NCBI GenBank assembly: GCA_019279435.1
Contig: JAAALK010000082.1
Coordinates: forward strand, 8,767,455 to 8,831,454
Origin: Zizania palustris
Lineage: Eukaryota; Streptophyta; Magnoliopsida; Poales; Poaceae
Length of the DNA stretch: 64,000 nt
Reading direction: 5' to 3'
Shown here in pieces: positions 46,381 to 57,978 of the stretch (position 1 is its first letter; every line of letters starts with the position of its first letter). Under the pieces are notes generated by a model. The model did not search any database. It saw only the letters and a program-made list of their open reading frames with translations, and had not been told where the DNA came from. The translations under genes and the position numbers were made by a program.

Positions 46381-47017
46381 GCTGCACGCAGGGGAACACC
46401 ATCAAGCAACGCTGATCACAAAACATGGCAGAGGAAATCATTTTTGGGTACAAATCTTGATCTGTTTTTTATTCCAGTAAATGAATTGAATGATGAATGA
46501 ATGGCTGATATTTGGTTACTCTGCTTAGTATGCGTATGAGCTGATTGTTTATCTCCTTCCTACCTGTTTAGTGATAAATGAAATGCTTGCATGAATAGTG
46601 TTTTTTGAAATGATTTTTTAAATCAATATTTATTACTGCATTTATTTTGTTTGAGTTAATGCTTGTGAACTATTGATGATGTGTGTATTGGATGAAATAT
46701 CCGTTACTTCCTGAAATACCATTTTATATGTCATCTGATTTCTGTTTTGATTTAATCTGCTGTTGAGCACTTTTGTGGTGTATTTTCGATTAGTCGATTA
46801 GGACACCAGTCATTTTTTAGGCTAGATTATTTTTAGTGCTTATGATCTATTAGACTATCGCATCACATCATATTTGACAGGAGAGTGATAGTGTTATTTT
46901 TATCTGTGTTTTTTGGTCTAAGATTGGTGCATTGGGTGTTGGGAGAATGTCATTGATTCGAAAGAATTTTTGAGGTGTCCATTCACCCACCCTTTGGTCG
47001 CTACTCTCGGTCCTACA
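46381..47017 (+). mobile_element. 3' LTR fragment of copia B2
   Basis: 46620-47017 aligns with the LTR ends at 27345-27752 and 33120-33390 and ends TCCTACA. The upstream limit is where gag stops matching. The gag-to-LTR join without pol points to an internal deletion. Confidence 0.65.
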
Positions 47018-48059
47018 CCGAAGGCCTTCGCACCGAAGCCACTCGGTCTGACCGGCACCCCCTCGGTTTGACCAACCTTCGGGCCGGAGGCAGCTTTCGC
47101 ATCTAGAGTCCTTCGCGTTATGACCCTTGGTCTGACAGGAGCTTGACCGCCGGTCCGACTGCCCGAAGGATCGAAGGACCCCTTGGGAACCCTTCAGGCC
47201 ACCTTCACACGAGCTACCGAACCCCCTTCGGTGCCCTCCTTTGGCATAGACGATCCGACTGGAGGCCCTTCATCGGTCCGACCAACCCCCTTCGCTGTAG
47301 ATTGAAATCGGCTTCGGCTTGGTCGGTTTAGTTATTATTTCAACACTTTGGTCAATTGAACATTATTTCTAGATATTTGTTTGATTGCCTGGTGAATCCA
47401 TTTTCCCTTACCACTGTTTAAGGGTCATCGAAATGTGATGTCGGTGTCTCGCGGCGTTTTAGGGTTTATCCTTGAAATGGCCGCATGCTTTTGGATCGTC
47501 AAACTGACGCCAGTGTGTGGGCTCGTTTTCGTTTCAACACCTCCGATGGATGGCCAACTTCTCCTAGATATGTGGCCTTGTCTTGTCAGTGCTCAGATCA
47601 TGATCGCCCTGCCACCTATCTTCGCTGCCACACTCAGGGTAGTCATCCATCGATGGCAGACAAAGCCCTTCATTCCAACAGAATCTAAAGAACTCACAAT
47701 TCCAATTGGGCTTGAATCGTGAGTAATTATGATTGTCCTTGCCGTCCATCCTTTCTCTTGAATTCCTCTCATATTTTCTGATCAGACCCAAGGAGGTGAC
47801 GCTATTGCTAGTTCACCTACTCTTCTTGTAGTTTCGATCATCAGCATGGTGCGCATGCAACATGTTGACCGGGAAAGGGTGGCCATCGATGTTCATTGGC
47901 TTCTTCCTGTTATCGAACTTGATTCAGCATTGCTCCATGGTCGATTAGTTCTGCTATCTAAACATGGGGAGATGGGGAGTTGTGCCACTTACAATATTTC
48001 TTCTTCTTCAATTCATTGACGGGTGATATCACATGGTTAGGAGGCAACTTGATTTGCTT
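47018..48059 (+). other. Second gypsy-like LTR/leader fragment, then unassigned sequence
   Basis: 47018-47290 has GGTC(C/T)GACCG variants at 47042, 47130, 47152 and 47275. 47300-47530 aligns with 27090-27340, including the leader word CAGTGTGTGGGC. 47530-48059 could be the start of the gag region of that element, but I recognise no domain; the frames there are short. Confidence 0.45.
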
Positions 48060-49021
48060 TTTTGAGCAACAGATTCCCATTCATTTACCATTTTTGGAGA
48101 AATTTATTATGTGACGATTTTTTATGAATCAATCTGTTGGACCGGAAACGGCGACCAGAGGAGGGGTGAATGGGAGCTTTTAAAATTTCAGACTAAAAAT
48201 AGCCTTCTGTTTTAATTCTGTCTTCTGCGGAACAGGCTTCGAACACACCCTTCGAAGATCTGGTTCGGAGGTATTTTATAGCTCCGAAAACAGGCTTCGC
48301 AAGGAGCAAAAGTTCGAAGCCAAGAAGACTTCGCTCCACACACAACCCCGAAACCTCAGCTCTGCTAAGTCAGTGCAGGCTCCGCACACAGGGTGCCTTC
48401 GAGCAGGCTTCGCACTTCATCCTTCGCAAGAGCGGACTTCCCTTTGTGGACTTCGACCAAATACTCAGCGACAGCAACTAGTGCTGGGCTTCGTACTTCG
48501 AAGATCTAAACGCACACAAAACAGACTTCGCTAAGGGCTTCGACACGGGAAGAAAAACGGGCTTCGATCAGTGCTTCGTTAGTAATCAGAGAGGTCTAGC
48601 CTCCAGTTTACACCGAACAAACACACACTGAAAAACACACTCCAACAAGCACACTCCGCTGCAACAGCTGCAGCAACCAGTCCCACCGAACCCTTCGGTA
48701 AAACAGCCTCCGAACACCTTCGGAGAACCAACCTCCGAACCCCTTCAGAGAGACCCCTTCGAATCAGAGGGAAAACTCTGTCAATCACTCATCACAGACT
48801 CCGAAACCAACCCTTGGTTTCTCACAATCGAAAGTTTCGATCCAAATCGGAACTTCCGGTACAATCAGAACTTCTAGTCCAAATCAGAACTTCTAGTCCA
48901 AATCAGAACTTCTGATCCATATCGAAACTTCTAATTTAGGAGTTTTTCAAACTAACTATTTCCACAAAAAAATTTTAGGAACGCCTATTCACCCCTTTTA
49001 GACGACATTAGTGTCCTTTCA
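48060..49021 (+). mobile_element. Copia A-type LTR fragment, split by a solo LTR
   Basis: 48060-48134 and 48825-49021 together match 1655-1891 (TTTGGAGA..TTTATT, then repeated AACTTC..GTCCAAATC, then ATTCACCCC..TTTAGACGACAT and GTGTCCTTTCA). No primer site follows, so this is a solo or 3' LTR piece. Confidence 0.7.
48135..48824 (-). mobile_element. Solo LTR, minus strand, target duplication CAATC
   Basis: 690 bases from TGTTGGACCGG to GGTTTCTCA. Perfect CAATC at 48130-48134 and 48825-48829. Same family as the LTR at 62151-64000 (the first 130 bases are nearly identical), but much shorter and without a TATA box or the stem-loop motif, so it carries an internal deletion. Confidence 0.85.
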
Positions 49022-49678
49022 AAAAGCTTACGTGCTTATAGCAGGTGCACTTTTTGAAGATAGAGATTTTGCTTACAACTTATGCTAGAATAACAAGAGT
49101 GTGTTTGACAGACGTTTTGGTTCTCAAGGATGCACCACCTTTAACAACCCCAGGTTAAAGATGGCCAAGTTTTCTTCAAAAAAGATAACCCTGACATATA
49201 AAAAACATTGAAGGATTAGTTAAAGCCTAAGAAAGACAGCCAGAAAGAAGGAAACAAGATAGCATAGAAAAAACCATTTAGAAAGTAGAAAAAGGGTTCA
49301 CCATAGATACATTGGTTTCTAATACTTCTGGGAATGAAGTACCAAAGTTGAGAGCACTAAAGCAGAAGACAAAATTATAGAATCTGATTCATGCCTGCAG
49401 TAGTTGCAGAGAACTGGTCCATATTGATTTTGGATTTATTTAGGAGATTTCACCCGGAGGAAACACGGGTTTGAAAGTGCACATTTCAAGCTAAGCCACG
49501 AGATTGACTCAGTTGCTTGACTCATCTGGAACCATGAAGAGTGACACTTGAAACCAGTTTTTGAGGTAAATATTCTTTGTACATTTTCTTCCAATTAAAT
49601 TGAATTGAGAGTTGTTGCACTTATTCTTATTTAAACATTGTTCTTTAAGATTTTGTGCCAAAGGGTATCTAGCTGAAA
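49022..49678. other. Unassigned sequence
   Basis: About 660 bases, moderately AT-rich. I see no frame above 70 codons and no known motif. It may be an old transposon remnant. Confidence 0.4.
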
Positions 49679-50867
49679 GGAGACACATGAATGGGATTAT
49701 TACTATAGTGCAATTGATGGTGCACAATGATCTTCATTACTTTAGCATGGGAGAACCCATGCTAAAGCAAGGAAAGACTTATGTTTTTGCTGATGATAAT
49801 CAAATCTTTATTTATGATTTGTTTTGGACAAGGATATATCACATTGCTTCTTATTATCGTAATATTAATGAGCACGTTTGAATAAATATCATGTTCTAAA
49901 TAGATTTGCTATTAAGAAGACTCCATTGCAAAGGACGAACATCTGACTAGTTATCACTATGTTTATTTGCAATTCATTTGATAAAATGTATGTGTGGCTT
50001 CGTAATATTTTGTTATATTGAACTATGTATTTCATACTAAAGCATGAAGTAAGGAGACACATGAATGAGATTATTACTATAGTGCAATTGATGGTGCACA
50101 ATGGTGTTCGTTGTTTTAACATATGGGATTCTTATGTTTTTGCTCATGATAATTAAATCTTTATTTATGATTTATTTTGGACAAGGATATATCACATTGC
50201 TTCTTATCATCACAATATTAATGAGAACATTTGAATAAATGTTATGCTCTAAATAGATTTGCCATTAAGAATGACTCTGTTGCAAAGCACAGACACTGAC
50301 TATTTATCACTACATTTATTTGTAATTCATCTGCTAAAATATATGGGTGGTTTCATAATATTATGTTATATTGAACTATGTACTTCGTACCTAAAGCATG
50401 AAGTGTGCAGAATAACATGTAGTGATTTAACTATTGAATATCACATATCAATGTACTTCATACCTAAAGCATGAAGTTGTGCTACGCTTAAATGTAACAT
50501 CCAATCATAATTCTACCTCACATTTTCATTTGAATATAGTTAGGATTGTGAGAGTATATAGATGTGTTTTAGAGACTATGAACATGGTGTTTAATAAATA
50601 TCATGCTCTAAATAAATGATTGCCATTAAAAATATGTCCGGTTAAGTGATTTAACTATTGAATATCACATATCGATGTACTTCATACCTAAAGCATGAAG
50701 TTGTGCTACGCTTAAATGTAACATCCAATCATAATTCTGCCTCACATTTTCATTTGAATATAGTTAGGATTGTGAGTATATAGATGTGTTTTAGAGACTA
50801 TGAACATGGTGTTTAATAAATATCATGCTCTAAATAAATGATTGCCATTAAAAATATGTCCGGTTGC
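49679..50867. repeat. Tandem array of two unit types (about 374/350 bp and 224 bp)
   Basis: A block starting GGAGACACATGAATG at 49679 recurs at 50053 (offset 374) and stays alignable to about 50405. Then a 224-base unit starting AGTGATTTAACTATTG is at 50421-50644 and again at 50645-50867, nearly identical. The word TACTTCATACCTAAAGCATGAAGT links the unit types. Noncoding; it lies immediately past the 3' end of the GT8 gene. Confidence 0.8.
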
Positions 50868-51120
50868 AAAACACGGACACCAAACTAGTTTATAACAATG
50901 AATAAATAAATGTGAACATAATGGCAAAAGTGTTGACAGTGGTAAATTATTAAATCTCTCACCTTTACTGTATCTGCATCGAATGATAGCTGCAGGCATA
51001 CATTGTTGCTAATAGAAAGTGAAATGCCCGAGCCAAAAACGTCAGAATGAATCAAGAGTTAGTGAATCTGATTATGTCCATATGATTAAGCATCTGCATC
51101 TCAAATCTGTACAAAATGAA

Positions 51121-51664
51121 TCAATGCAGCTTGCTAAATTCAGTTTCTGGGGCTGGTTCGCCAAGCCGAGGGAAGAACGGGTCCCTCTCAAGCATAGTCT
51201 GCAACAAATCCATCACCCTTACCACAGATGCCCACAAGAACGGTGCAGAGCAAAATGCATACCCAAAGATTGTCAGAACCCTCACAACACCGCCATGATA
51301 CCATGGAAATGCCATAACAAGGAGCATGCCAACAATCACAATCCATGTTGTGAGCACAGCAAGCAACGGAAGCAAGAAGGTGTTGCTCACAAGCACTCCC
51401 AATGCAAATGCACCGAACAGGTACATAGACCAGCCCATGATTGGGTGAATCGTGCGTGGGATTATAAAGAATGGGATGGCATATGCAGCCACAATGGCCA
51501 CGACCGTGGACATCTTGATCAGCCCATGCACCATGTCACTTTGCTTCTCAGACCGCCGGTTATAACACAGTTTTGTCATCCCTGGCTTTGCTAACCTGGT
51601 AATGGTTATGATTACAGCGTACATTAATATTTCCATCAGGATCACTGGCATTTCAGCAGCATAC
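51121..51664 (-). CDS. GT8 gene exon 5, membrane segments and stop
   Basis: 544 bases, acceptor CATCAACAG. Multi-span membrane region, ending in ETEFSKLH and TGA. Confidence 0.93.
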
Positions 51665-54600
51665 CTGTTGATGTGAATAGGAAAAGGTTAAATGCAAAGT
51701 AAGGATGACAATGGAGCTTTCTGTCTGCTCAAGCACACAACATATTTCAGTTCATTTCTCATCTTTACTCACCCAAGATCATCCCACCGTTGCTTATGCC
51801 AGGAAAGGCCCAGTGGCAAGATTGGCCAGGACCACCAGTACCAAGGTTTAAACCAAGGGGCACTGGGGAATGTGATAACGCTGTTTGGTCCACAAGGAAC
51901 ATGCCAATGCAGCTTGAGATCTGCATTATTTCATTAAAAGAGTGCTAAATCTTTAGGAGGCGGGCTAGAACAAACCAAAAGTGAGAAATGGATAACAGTG
52001 GTACTAACAGTAGTAGGATGCGTCCATCTGATAACCAAGAGGAAGGCGATAGGTCCCGTTGAGCTTGGTGCCATTCTCAGGAGGGTGGAACATTGGTTTG
52101 TCAAGTAAGTCTCGGTAGCAGCCAAGAAGAAAGCCCTGGTCAGCACCATCGGAGTTGTCACGGCCAATCTCTAGGTCATGAAGCATGCCCTTGAATACAT
52201 CCATAGAAGGCTGTAAATAGAAAACGTTATCAAAGTCAGATTACTGTAATGGGAAATGTTACCAATGTCAGATTTCTTGTCTGCTGCTACAGATGTGTGA
52301 GCAGAAGATATTTTCAGGTGGGTGAACCTAACATTGGCCAATTATTTATTAACAATGAGCTATTGCATAGTTTCCTGCCAAATACTACTACTGTGTTCCC
52401 ATGAATATGGAAGATATCCAGTCTGTGACCTGATAATGGTTACGATTGGCCGAAGACAGTTCATGTTCAATTATGATCAGGATATTAAACCCGGTAAATG
52501 CATAAACAGTCCATTTGTAGTGGCTCAACTGTTATAGTACCAATACAAAATGCCGCCATCAACACAGCTGTAGCTATGAATCAGTTTCAAAAATGCACCG
52601 TAGGTACACTAAAAACATTATGTAATGACGTACTTAGGCCTCTTTGGGTGGACTAAAACTAATAGTTTTTGGATGGACTAAAAATAATAGTTAGAGCTAA
52701 TTGTTAGCTAGCTAATGATTAGTTGGCTAAAAATTAGTCCATGTATGTTTAGATGCCTTGGACTAATAGATGGCTAAAGACAATTTTGCCCCTGCTACAA
52801 TAATTATGCTACTTAGTCCAAAGGGGGCAAAATAGTCAAAGGGCCCCTATTAGCTCAAATTAGTTCACCTTTATGGACTAATGGAGTAACCATTAGTTAG
52901 CCAAGAAGCTATTAGTTAGTTCATTAATTAGTTACACTGTTTGGATAAACTAAAGCTAAAAATTAGTTACTAACTGTTAGTTCATGGGATTCAATCAGTT
53001 AGTTCATGGGATTCAATCAGGGCCTTAAATCATTGAATCATCAAGCCAAGAGAATCTCAAATAGCATACTGCACAATCTGTACTTGTGAAAGGTTGTACA
53101 AACTAGTAGAAAGTAGAACAGGAATTACCATCACCATACCTGGAGCACGAAAAGACCAGTGTGGAAATAGCAGGGGTTGATGAAAACAGCACAGAACTGG
53201 CCACACTGGAAAAGCTCATCAGTGTTCTGAAGGAAGATGTTATCGGAGTCAATCATGATGACACGCTCATAGTCAACCAGGGTCCATGCATAGAGCTTGT
53301 TCAGTGTCAGCTTAAACCTCTTGTTGATCCCTCCAAGGTTATTCTCATAAGGATTCCTCAGGTTCTCCACCAACACCACCTTCATGCCATCTTCTTCTCT
53401 CCTGTTCCCATTTACAACCAACAAAAGGTGTCATGCTTCGAAATTTCACAGTAAGATGATGCATGACAAACCACAGTACTGAAAGTGTGAAACAAGAATG
53501 TGGTTGTAGCCCATCTTTGTTCACAATTTCGCATTGTGTGTATGTCAGTATGTGTGTCTCGGAAACCTTTGGCCTATGACTGGGAAGAAGAAGCCAATAA
53601 GCCATTGAAACGAAGAAGTCATTTGGGATTTGACTCTGAGAAAATCCATCATGCAACTGCTTCTTTTTCAGAGAAACGAAAGTTGACCGCATTAGTTGAC
53701 CCCGAGCACTCACAGTATGATTTTTCAGATTGGTATCGCAAGCCAAAAAAGTAACGGTAATGTAATCAGACAAGAACTCCACAAAGTTCAAACCGAGCAC
53801 GCAGGGCAGAAAAATCATGTCAGTATGTCAGTATTGTGTGTATGTCAGTATGTGTGTCTTGGAAACGTTTGGCCTATGACCGGTAAGCAGAAGCCAATAA
53901 GCCATTGATATGAAGAGGTCATTTGGGATTTGACTCCGAGAAAATCCATCGTGCAACTGCTTCTTTTTCAGAGAAACGAAAGTTGACCGCATTAATTGAC
54001 CCCGAGCACTCGCAGTATCATTTTTTCAGATTGGTATCGCAAGCCAAAAAAAAGTAACGGTAATGTAATCAGACAAGAACTCCACAAAGTTCAAACCGAG
54101 CATGCAGGGCACATCTCAGAAAAATAATCAGCAGGTCAGAAGCTTCCTATTTGCAGTGGGACCCGCCCCTCCCACGAAATCATCGAGTTGACAAATACCC
54201 GAAACACCCTTTCCATGTAATCATCAACTTCTTCCTAGTTCGCAACCCCAGATGAATAAACGGTGTTTTTTCTTAATTAAGAAAGTAATTAGCGTGTGCT
54301 GGCAGGTGACAGTGGCTTAGCAAGGGTAATTAGCCAGCGCTTTACAGTTAGCAATGACCAAGAGCAGCGTAGAGCGGAGGGGGATACTCACATTGCGCGG
54401 ACCCAGTCGGTGGGGACGTCGGCGGAGGCGATGAGGACGCGGTCGGCGTCGGCGCCAACCCTGGCGAGGGAGCGCATCATGACGCGCACGGCCACGTAGA
54501 ACTCGTAGTCCCTCGGCGTCCCCATGTACATCATCGCCGTGTACGCGTGCCGGTGCCGGTGTCGCCGCTGCGGAGGGCCCTGCGCGGCCACCACGCCTCT

Positions 54601-54693
54601 CTGCTCCTCCGCCGCCCCCGCCACCGCCACCGCCACCGCCAGCACCCACGCCGCGAACAGAACCCACCGCCTCGCAGCCCGCGGCCCCCCCAT
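51121..54693 (-). CDS. Glycosyltransferase family 8 protein, PGSIP6/7/8 group (IPUT1-like), 485 aa, five exons
   Basis: Exons on the minus strand: 54693-54392, 53401-53140, 52210-52009, 51920-51773, 51664-51121. All introns are GT-AG and the total is 1458 bases with no stop until TGA at 51121. A hydrophobic signal or anchor covers residues 10-27. The GT8 domain follows: HAYTAMMYMGTPRDYEFY from residue 49, the metal-binding D-S-D at 152-154, NPCYFHTGLFVLQ at 176-188, DGADQGFL at 209-216, LPLGYQMDASYY near 245-256, and PCGPNSVITFP then KPWYWWSW near 265-285. The C-terminal 170 residues contain five or six hydrophobic membrane segments. This layout is that of plant PGSIP6/7/8 proteins; PGSIP6 of Arabidopsis (IPUT1) transfers glucuronic acid to inositol phosphorylceramide in the Golgi. 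Which paralogue this is cannot be settled by eye. Exon 1 is GC-rich, typical of grasses. It looks functional. Confidence 0.93.
51773..51920 (-). CDS. GT8 gene exon 4
   Basis: 148 bases, acceptor AATGCAG, donor GTGAGT, with PCGPNSVITFP and KPWYWWSW. Confidence 0.93.
52009..52210 (-). CDS. GT8 gene exon 3
   Basis: 202 bases, acceptor TTTACAG, donor GTTAGT, with DGADQGFL and LPLGYQMD. Confidence 0.93.
52637..53024. mobile_element. Tourist-like MITE in GT8 intron 2
   Basis: 388 bases between TTA duplications (52634-52636 and 53025-53027). Ends GGCCTCTTTGG and, reversed, GGCCCTGATTG. Rich in TTAGTCCA/TGGACTAA words. The right end holds a 22-base direct duplication (GTTAGTTCATGGGATTCAAT twice). 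Terminal repeats are imperfect, so the family assignment (PIF/Harbinger Tourist) rests on the 3-base TTA duplication and GGCC ends. Confidence 0.6.
53140..53401 (-). CDS. GT8 gene exon 2 with D-S-D motif
   Basis: 262 bases, acceptor GGGAACAG, donor GTATGG. Encodes the nucleotide-sugar binding D-x-D. Confidence 0.93.
53531..54125. repeat. Tandem duplication of about 295 bp in GT8 intron 1
   Basis: 53531-53820 and 53831-54125 align along their length with a 300-base offset and few differences (for example TCTCGGAAACC against TCTTGGAAACG). The intron is about 990 bases, so the duplication makes up most of it. Confidence 0.9.
54392..54693 (-). CDS. GT8 gene exon 1
   Basis: 302 bases, GC-rich. 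The start is the ATG at 54693, which opens the frame into the signal segment. Donor GTGAGT. Ends in phase 2 inside a Met codon. Confidence 0.92.
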
Positions 54694-54985
54694 CGCCGAC
54701 GTGCGCGCGCGCTGCTAGCTCCTCCACCAACAGCTAGGCCACCCGTGCGACTTCGAATCGGTTCAGCCTCGCTTCGCCCTAGCTCCCCTCCGGGAACCGA
54801 TTCCTCTCTACGCCACCACTCTGGTCGGAGCCTTGGAGCAGGGCAGTTGCCTGCAGCCCTGCACCTGATCCTTCTCGAGAGTTTCTAGTCGGCAAAAGCA
54901 GAGGAAGAATGGAGGAGGAGAGAGGGGCGGAAGGCGGAACGGCCGGGTGGCGTTTCCCCAATTCCCCATATCTATGCGTGCTCTT
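54694..54985 (-). promoter_or_regulatory. 5' UTR and proximal promoter region of GT8 gene
   Basis: GC-rich leader on the minus strand up to the ATG at 54693, with a CTC/CCT-rich stretch at about 54905-54930. I see no clear TATA box. Transcription probably starts between 54870 and 54985. Confidence 0.4.
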
Positions 54986-55136
54986 GTGGGAGATTTAATT
55001 ATTTATCACTCTTAACATGTGATAACAAAAATGTCATTCTAAATCACTGATAGGTGAGGTCACCTCAGCCTTAGTCACTGACAACTAGTCCATTAATTGA
55101 CACATGTTAAGAGTAAAAAATAATTAAATTATCCTA
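54986..55136. mobile_element. MITE-like hairpin upstream of the GT8 gene
   Basis: About 150 bases. The left arm at 54986-55024 and right arm at 55097-55136 are inverted copies matching at about 30 of 36 positions (core ACTCTTAACATGTG). The centre has a small near-palindrome TGAGGTCACCTCA. No certain target duplication, so the family is not named. Confidence 0.6.
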
Positions 55137-56929
55137 CGCGCCGAGGGTGCGTGGACCGGGCGGAGGCGGAGCTGCACTATGAGGCTTCGATCACGTCACT
55201 GAAAGCTGGGATCCGTCCGTGTGGACTCACCTCGCAGTGATGGTTGAGGCGCGCGTGGTAGAGCAAAAAAAAGGCAGTTCTTTACTAAGACATTTGACAC
55301 ATGGGTTCTATACGCATTATCTCTTAGTTGTATTTTATGATTCAGGGGCTTAAAGTTGTACATGCAGTTTCTTTGTTATCTCTTTTAAAAATTGTTCCAC
55401 GGTCTTAGTGTTGTACCATCGATTTAATTAACGTTTCTTTGTTGGCTCTAAATACTGGTATTTGATTAATGTTGGTACCATCGATTTGGTCTGATTTAAA
55501 TTATGTTCCGTCGAGCCTACATTCTACAATAAAGTAATTATTTAATTACATTAGCACTTGTATGACATATGAACTAAAATTTACGGACAAAGATATAAAA
55601 TGTCGAAGCCTCAAAGGTAATCTAAATCTATATTCAAGTAAATCACATCAAAATGACTAAAGTTTTAATTGTAAAGACAGTGACAACTATACACATGTTT
55701 TGTGGCAGGCAGAAATGCCCAGTAAGCAAGATATATGAAGTAAATAAAGGCAAGACGATGCAACGAGGGCTCCTACTTTTGTACTGCGTTGACAACTTGA
55801 CATGGCCAAGTGTGTCAATTATAAAAATGATCTTGACGAGAGATCTGCATCAACATCGGTAAGAACCGTTAATTTGGTGTTAATCTGCATAGTCAAACAA
55901 CCGTTTTGTATTAAAGTCGTAGTGTGTGCTTCAATTAGTAAGGTTGCAAATGGAGATTTTATTTGACGATCACCCTACTCACACCCACCAGGAAACCCCG
56001 CCATATTATATATATGTTCTGGCAAAAATTATTTATGCCACGTGTGTAAGAGACAACAAAGTTATATATATATATATATATTATACTGAGAGTTGATGTC
56101 ACTATTTTTAATTAATTGTTTAAAGTTTTTATCATTTTTAATAGAAATTTGATAGAAATTTAATAAAAATAAGGAGTATGAATGAGACAAGTCTCAATTG
56201 GGCCATCTAGCTGCTTAAGTCGAAAAAATTAATAGTTTATCATTTAAAAATAATGTTATCATCCAATAACAATAACATGTGTTAATTATTTGACTTAACA
56301 ACATATAGTCTAGAATGATAAATACTCAAAGCATATTTGGCATTATGCCAAAATATCGAATCCCGCCTTGAATAAGTTTGCATTTTGCTAGATGTCAAAT
56401 ATAAAGGAGAGGATTGTTCTCTTGTCTACTTTCTCTGCTGCGTCAGCATCCAACTGTTGCATGATCGCAAACAGAGAACATGGAATTTAATCGCCCAATA
56501 ATCAATCGCAATAGTTGGATAATGTAATAGAAATTTTCAGGGGAAAGTTTTTAATATTTGTGTCGGGTCAGTGACGAAGCCAGGGGCATCTATCTATGTA
56601 AAGAAAAGCATATCCCTCATTGGCACGATCCCTTCCTTGCACGTACCGTTCCATGTCATTTGAATAACCCAATTGCATCCTTACACGTCAGGATTAATTA
56701 AAACCCATTTCTGTCCAGCGCTGATGTTAACCCTGAGCCTCCAAGAATCACATAAGTATCGCCGACGATGAGATCATGCGTGTGCTGATGGCTGTTTTAT
56801 AGAGCGAAAGGCACTCGGCGAAATACTTTAGGACAACTTTGTTTGTTTATGCGTGCAGATTACTGGGCTGTTACGGTTCTAGCAGATAGATTAGTATTCA
56901 AATTGATCATATCATTTGTATAATCATCA
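55137..56929. other. AT-rich intergenic DNA
   Basis: No coding frame with recognisable content; the longest, at 55653-55862, has no known motif. A (TA)n microsatellite is at about 56063-56081. Confidence 0.5.
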
Positions 56930-57440
56930 TTAGCAAATTTACATATCTCGCTTTTTTCATTGGCGAGTTGTCATCTCCGCATTATTTTTTGATGATATTA
57001 TCGTTTTTAAATTCTCCTCTCACTAATCAATATAATAATAGAGATCATTTCAATCATTAGATGAAAAGAGATATCTCTTTCGCTGTGCGGTTGTCATTTC
57101 TACATCATTTCTTTCTAACGATTTTATTCAAGCTAAATTCTATTATCACTTATTATGATAATAACAAAAATCAATTTTAATCCTCAGATGAAAGAAGATG
57201 TCTCTTTCATCGGCCGTTTGTCATCTCAACATCATTCTTCAGTTTGCCGATTTTATTTAATCTAAATTCTACTATCACTAATCAATATAATAATATAAAT
57301 CATTTGTAGTCTGAAAGAAAATCTTTTGTCGGCAGGTTGTCATCCCCGCGTCATTCTTCTTTTTAAAGATTTTATTTAATTTAAATTCTACTATCGGTAA
57401 TTATGATAACAGTAAAAGTCATTTTTGATTCGTACTAGAC
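56930..57440. repeat. Degenerate tandem repeat, period about 119-127 bp, four copies
   Basis: The word TTGTCAT(C/T) marks the units at 56968, 57091, 57218 and 57337. Each is followed by C-A-T-C-A-T-T-like then T-T-T, GATTTTAT, AAATTCT(A)CTATCA and TAAT.ATGATAA. Unit lengths differ and the copies are diverged, so the array is old. Noncoding. Confidence 0.75.
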
Positions 57441-57721
57441 AAATGATTAGAATTACTTACTCTCTCTCTTTTTTAATGATGTCATTGACTTTTATTATAA
57501 TATTTGATTATTTATCTTATTCAAAAATTTTATACAAATACACAAAAATATAAGTTATACTTAAAATATTTTCAATGAAAAAATAAATAATATTTAAAAA
57601 AATTAAATAAGATAAATGTTTAAATATTACGATAAACATTAATGATATCATTTAAAAAAGAAAATAACATAAATTAACGGATTATTGGCAAACAAAGCTG
57701 AGTAATCTGCGTCTAGCCGTC

Positions 57722-57738
57722 AGGGAGAGAGAGAGAGA
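57722..57738. repeat. (GA)n microsatellite
   Basis: GA run just before the small frame at 57760; GA runs are common in plant 5' leaders. Confidence 0.8.
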
Positions 57739-57759
57739 GCAACTTCATCTCTAGCTGCC

Positions 57760-57978
57760 ATGGCGATATGTTTGAGCCATCATGTGCTTTGGCATGTAGT
57801 GGTGCGCTACGTGGCAGACGAGGATGTTTACCTGGGAGGTGGAGGACGTTGGTGTCGCCACGCCAGACAGCCTCGAGCACAAGGCTTAGGCTTAGGTACG
57901 ATGCTAGCTAGCCAGATCAGTTGCCACTTCGATTCCGGATACGCGCGGAAAGCCTTAAAGGAAAGTTATAGTTTTTGA
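57760..57978 (+). CDS. Possible small gene or first exon, 72 codons, no known domain
   Basis: ATG in a strong context (GCTGCCATGGCG) after a GA-rich leader. The protein has a hydrophobic/aromatic start and a Gly/Arg-rich middle but matches nothing I recognise. A potential splice donor (TTAG then GTACGA) lies at about 57894. No matching downstream exon was found by eye, so it may be chance. Confidence 0.2.
   Translation: MAICLSHHVLWHVVVRYVADEDVYLGGGGRWCRHARQPRAQGLGLGTMLASQISCHFDSGYARKALKESYSF

Noticed and set aside
47435..47722. 95-codon frame as a separate gene
   Set aside because: Sits in the leader region homologous to 27250-27340 of a gypsy-like element. It has no domain.
51019..51594. 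191-codon plus-strand frame
   Set aside because: Shadow of GT8 exon 5 on the opposite strand, rich in Cys/His without family resemblance.
54317..54730. 137-codon minus-strand frame at the start of the GT8 gene
   Set aside because: Alternative frame of the GC-rich exon 1. The frame from 54693 carries the GT8 motif and connects in phase to exon 2.
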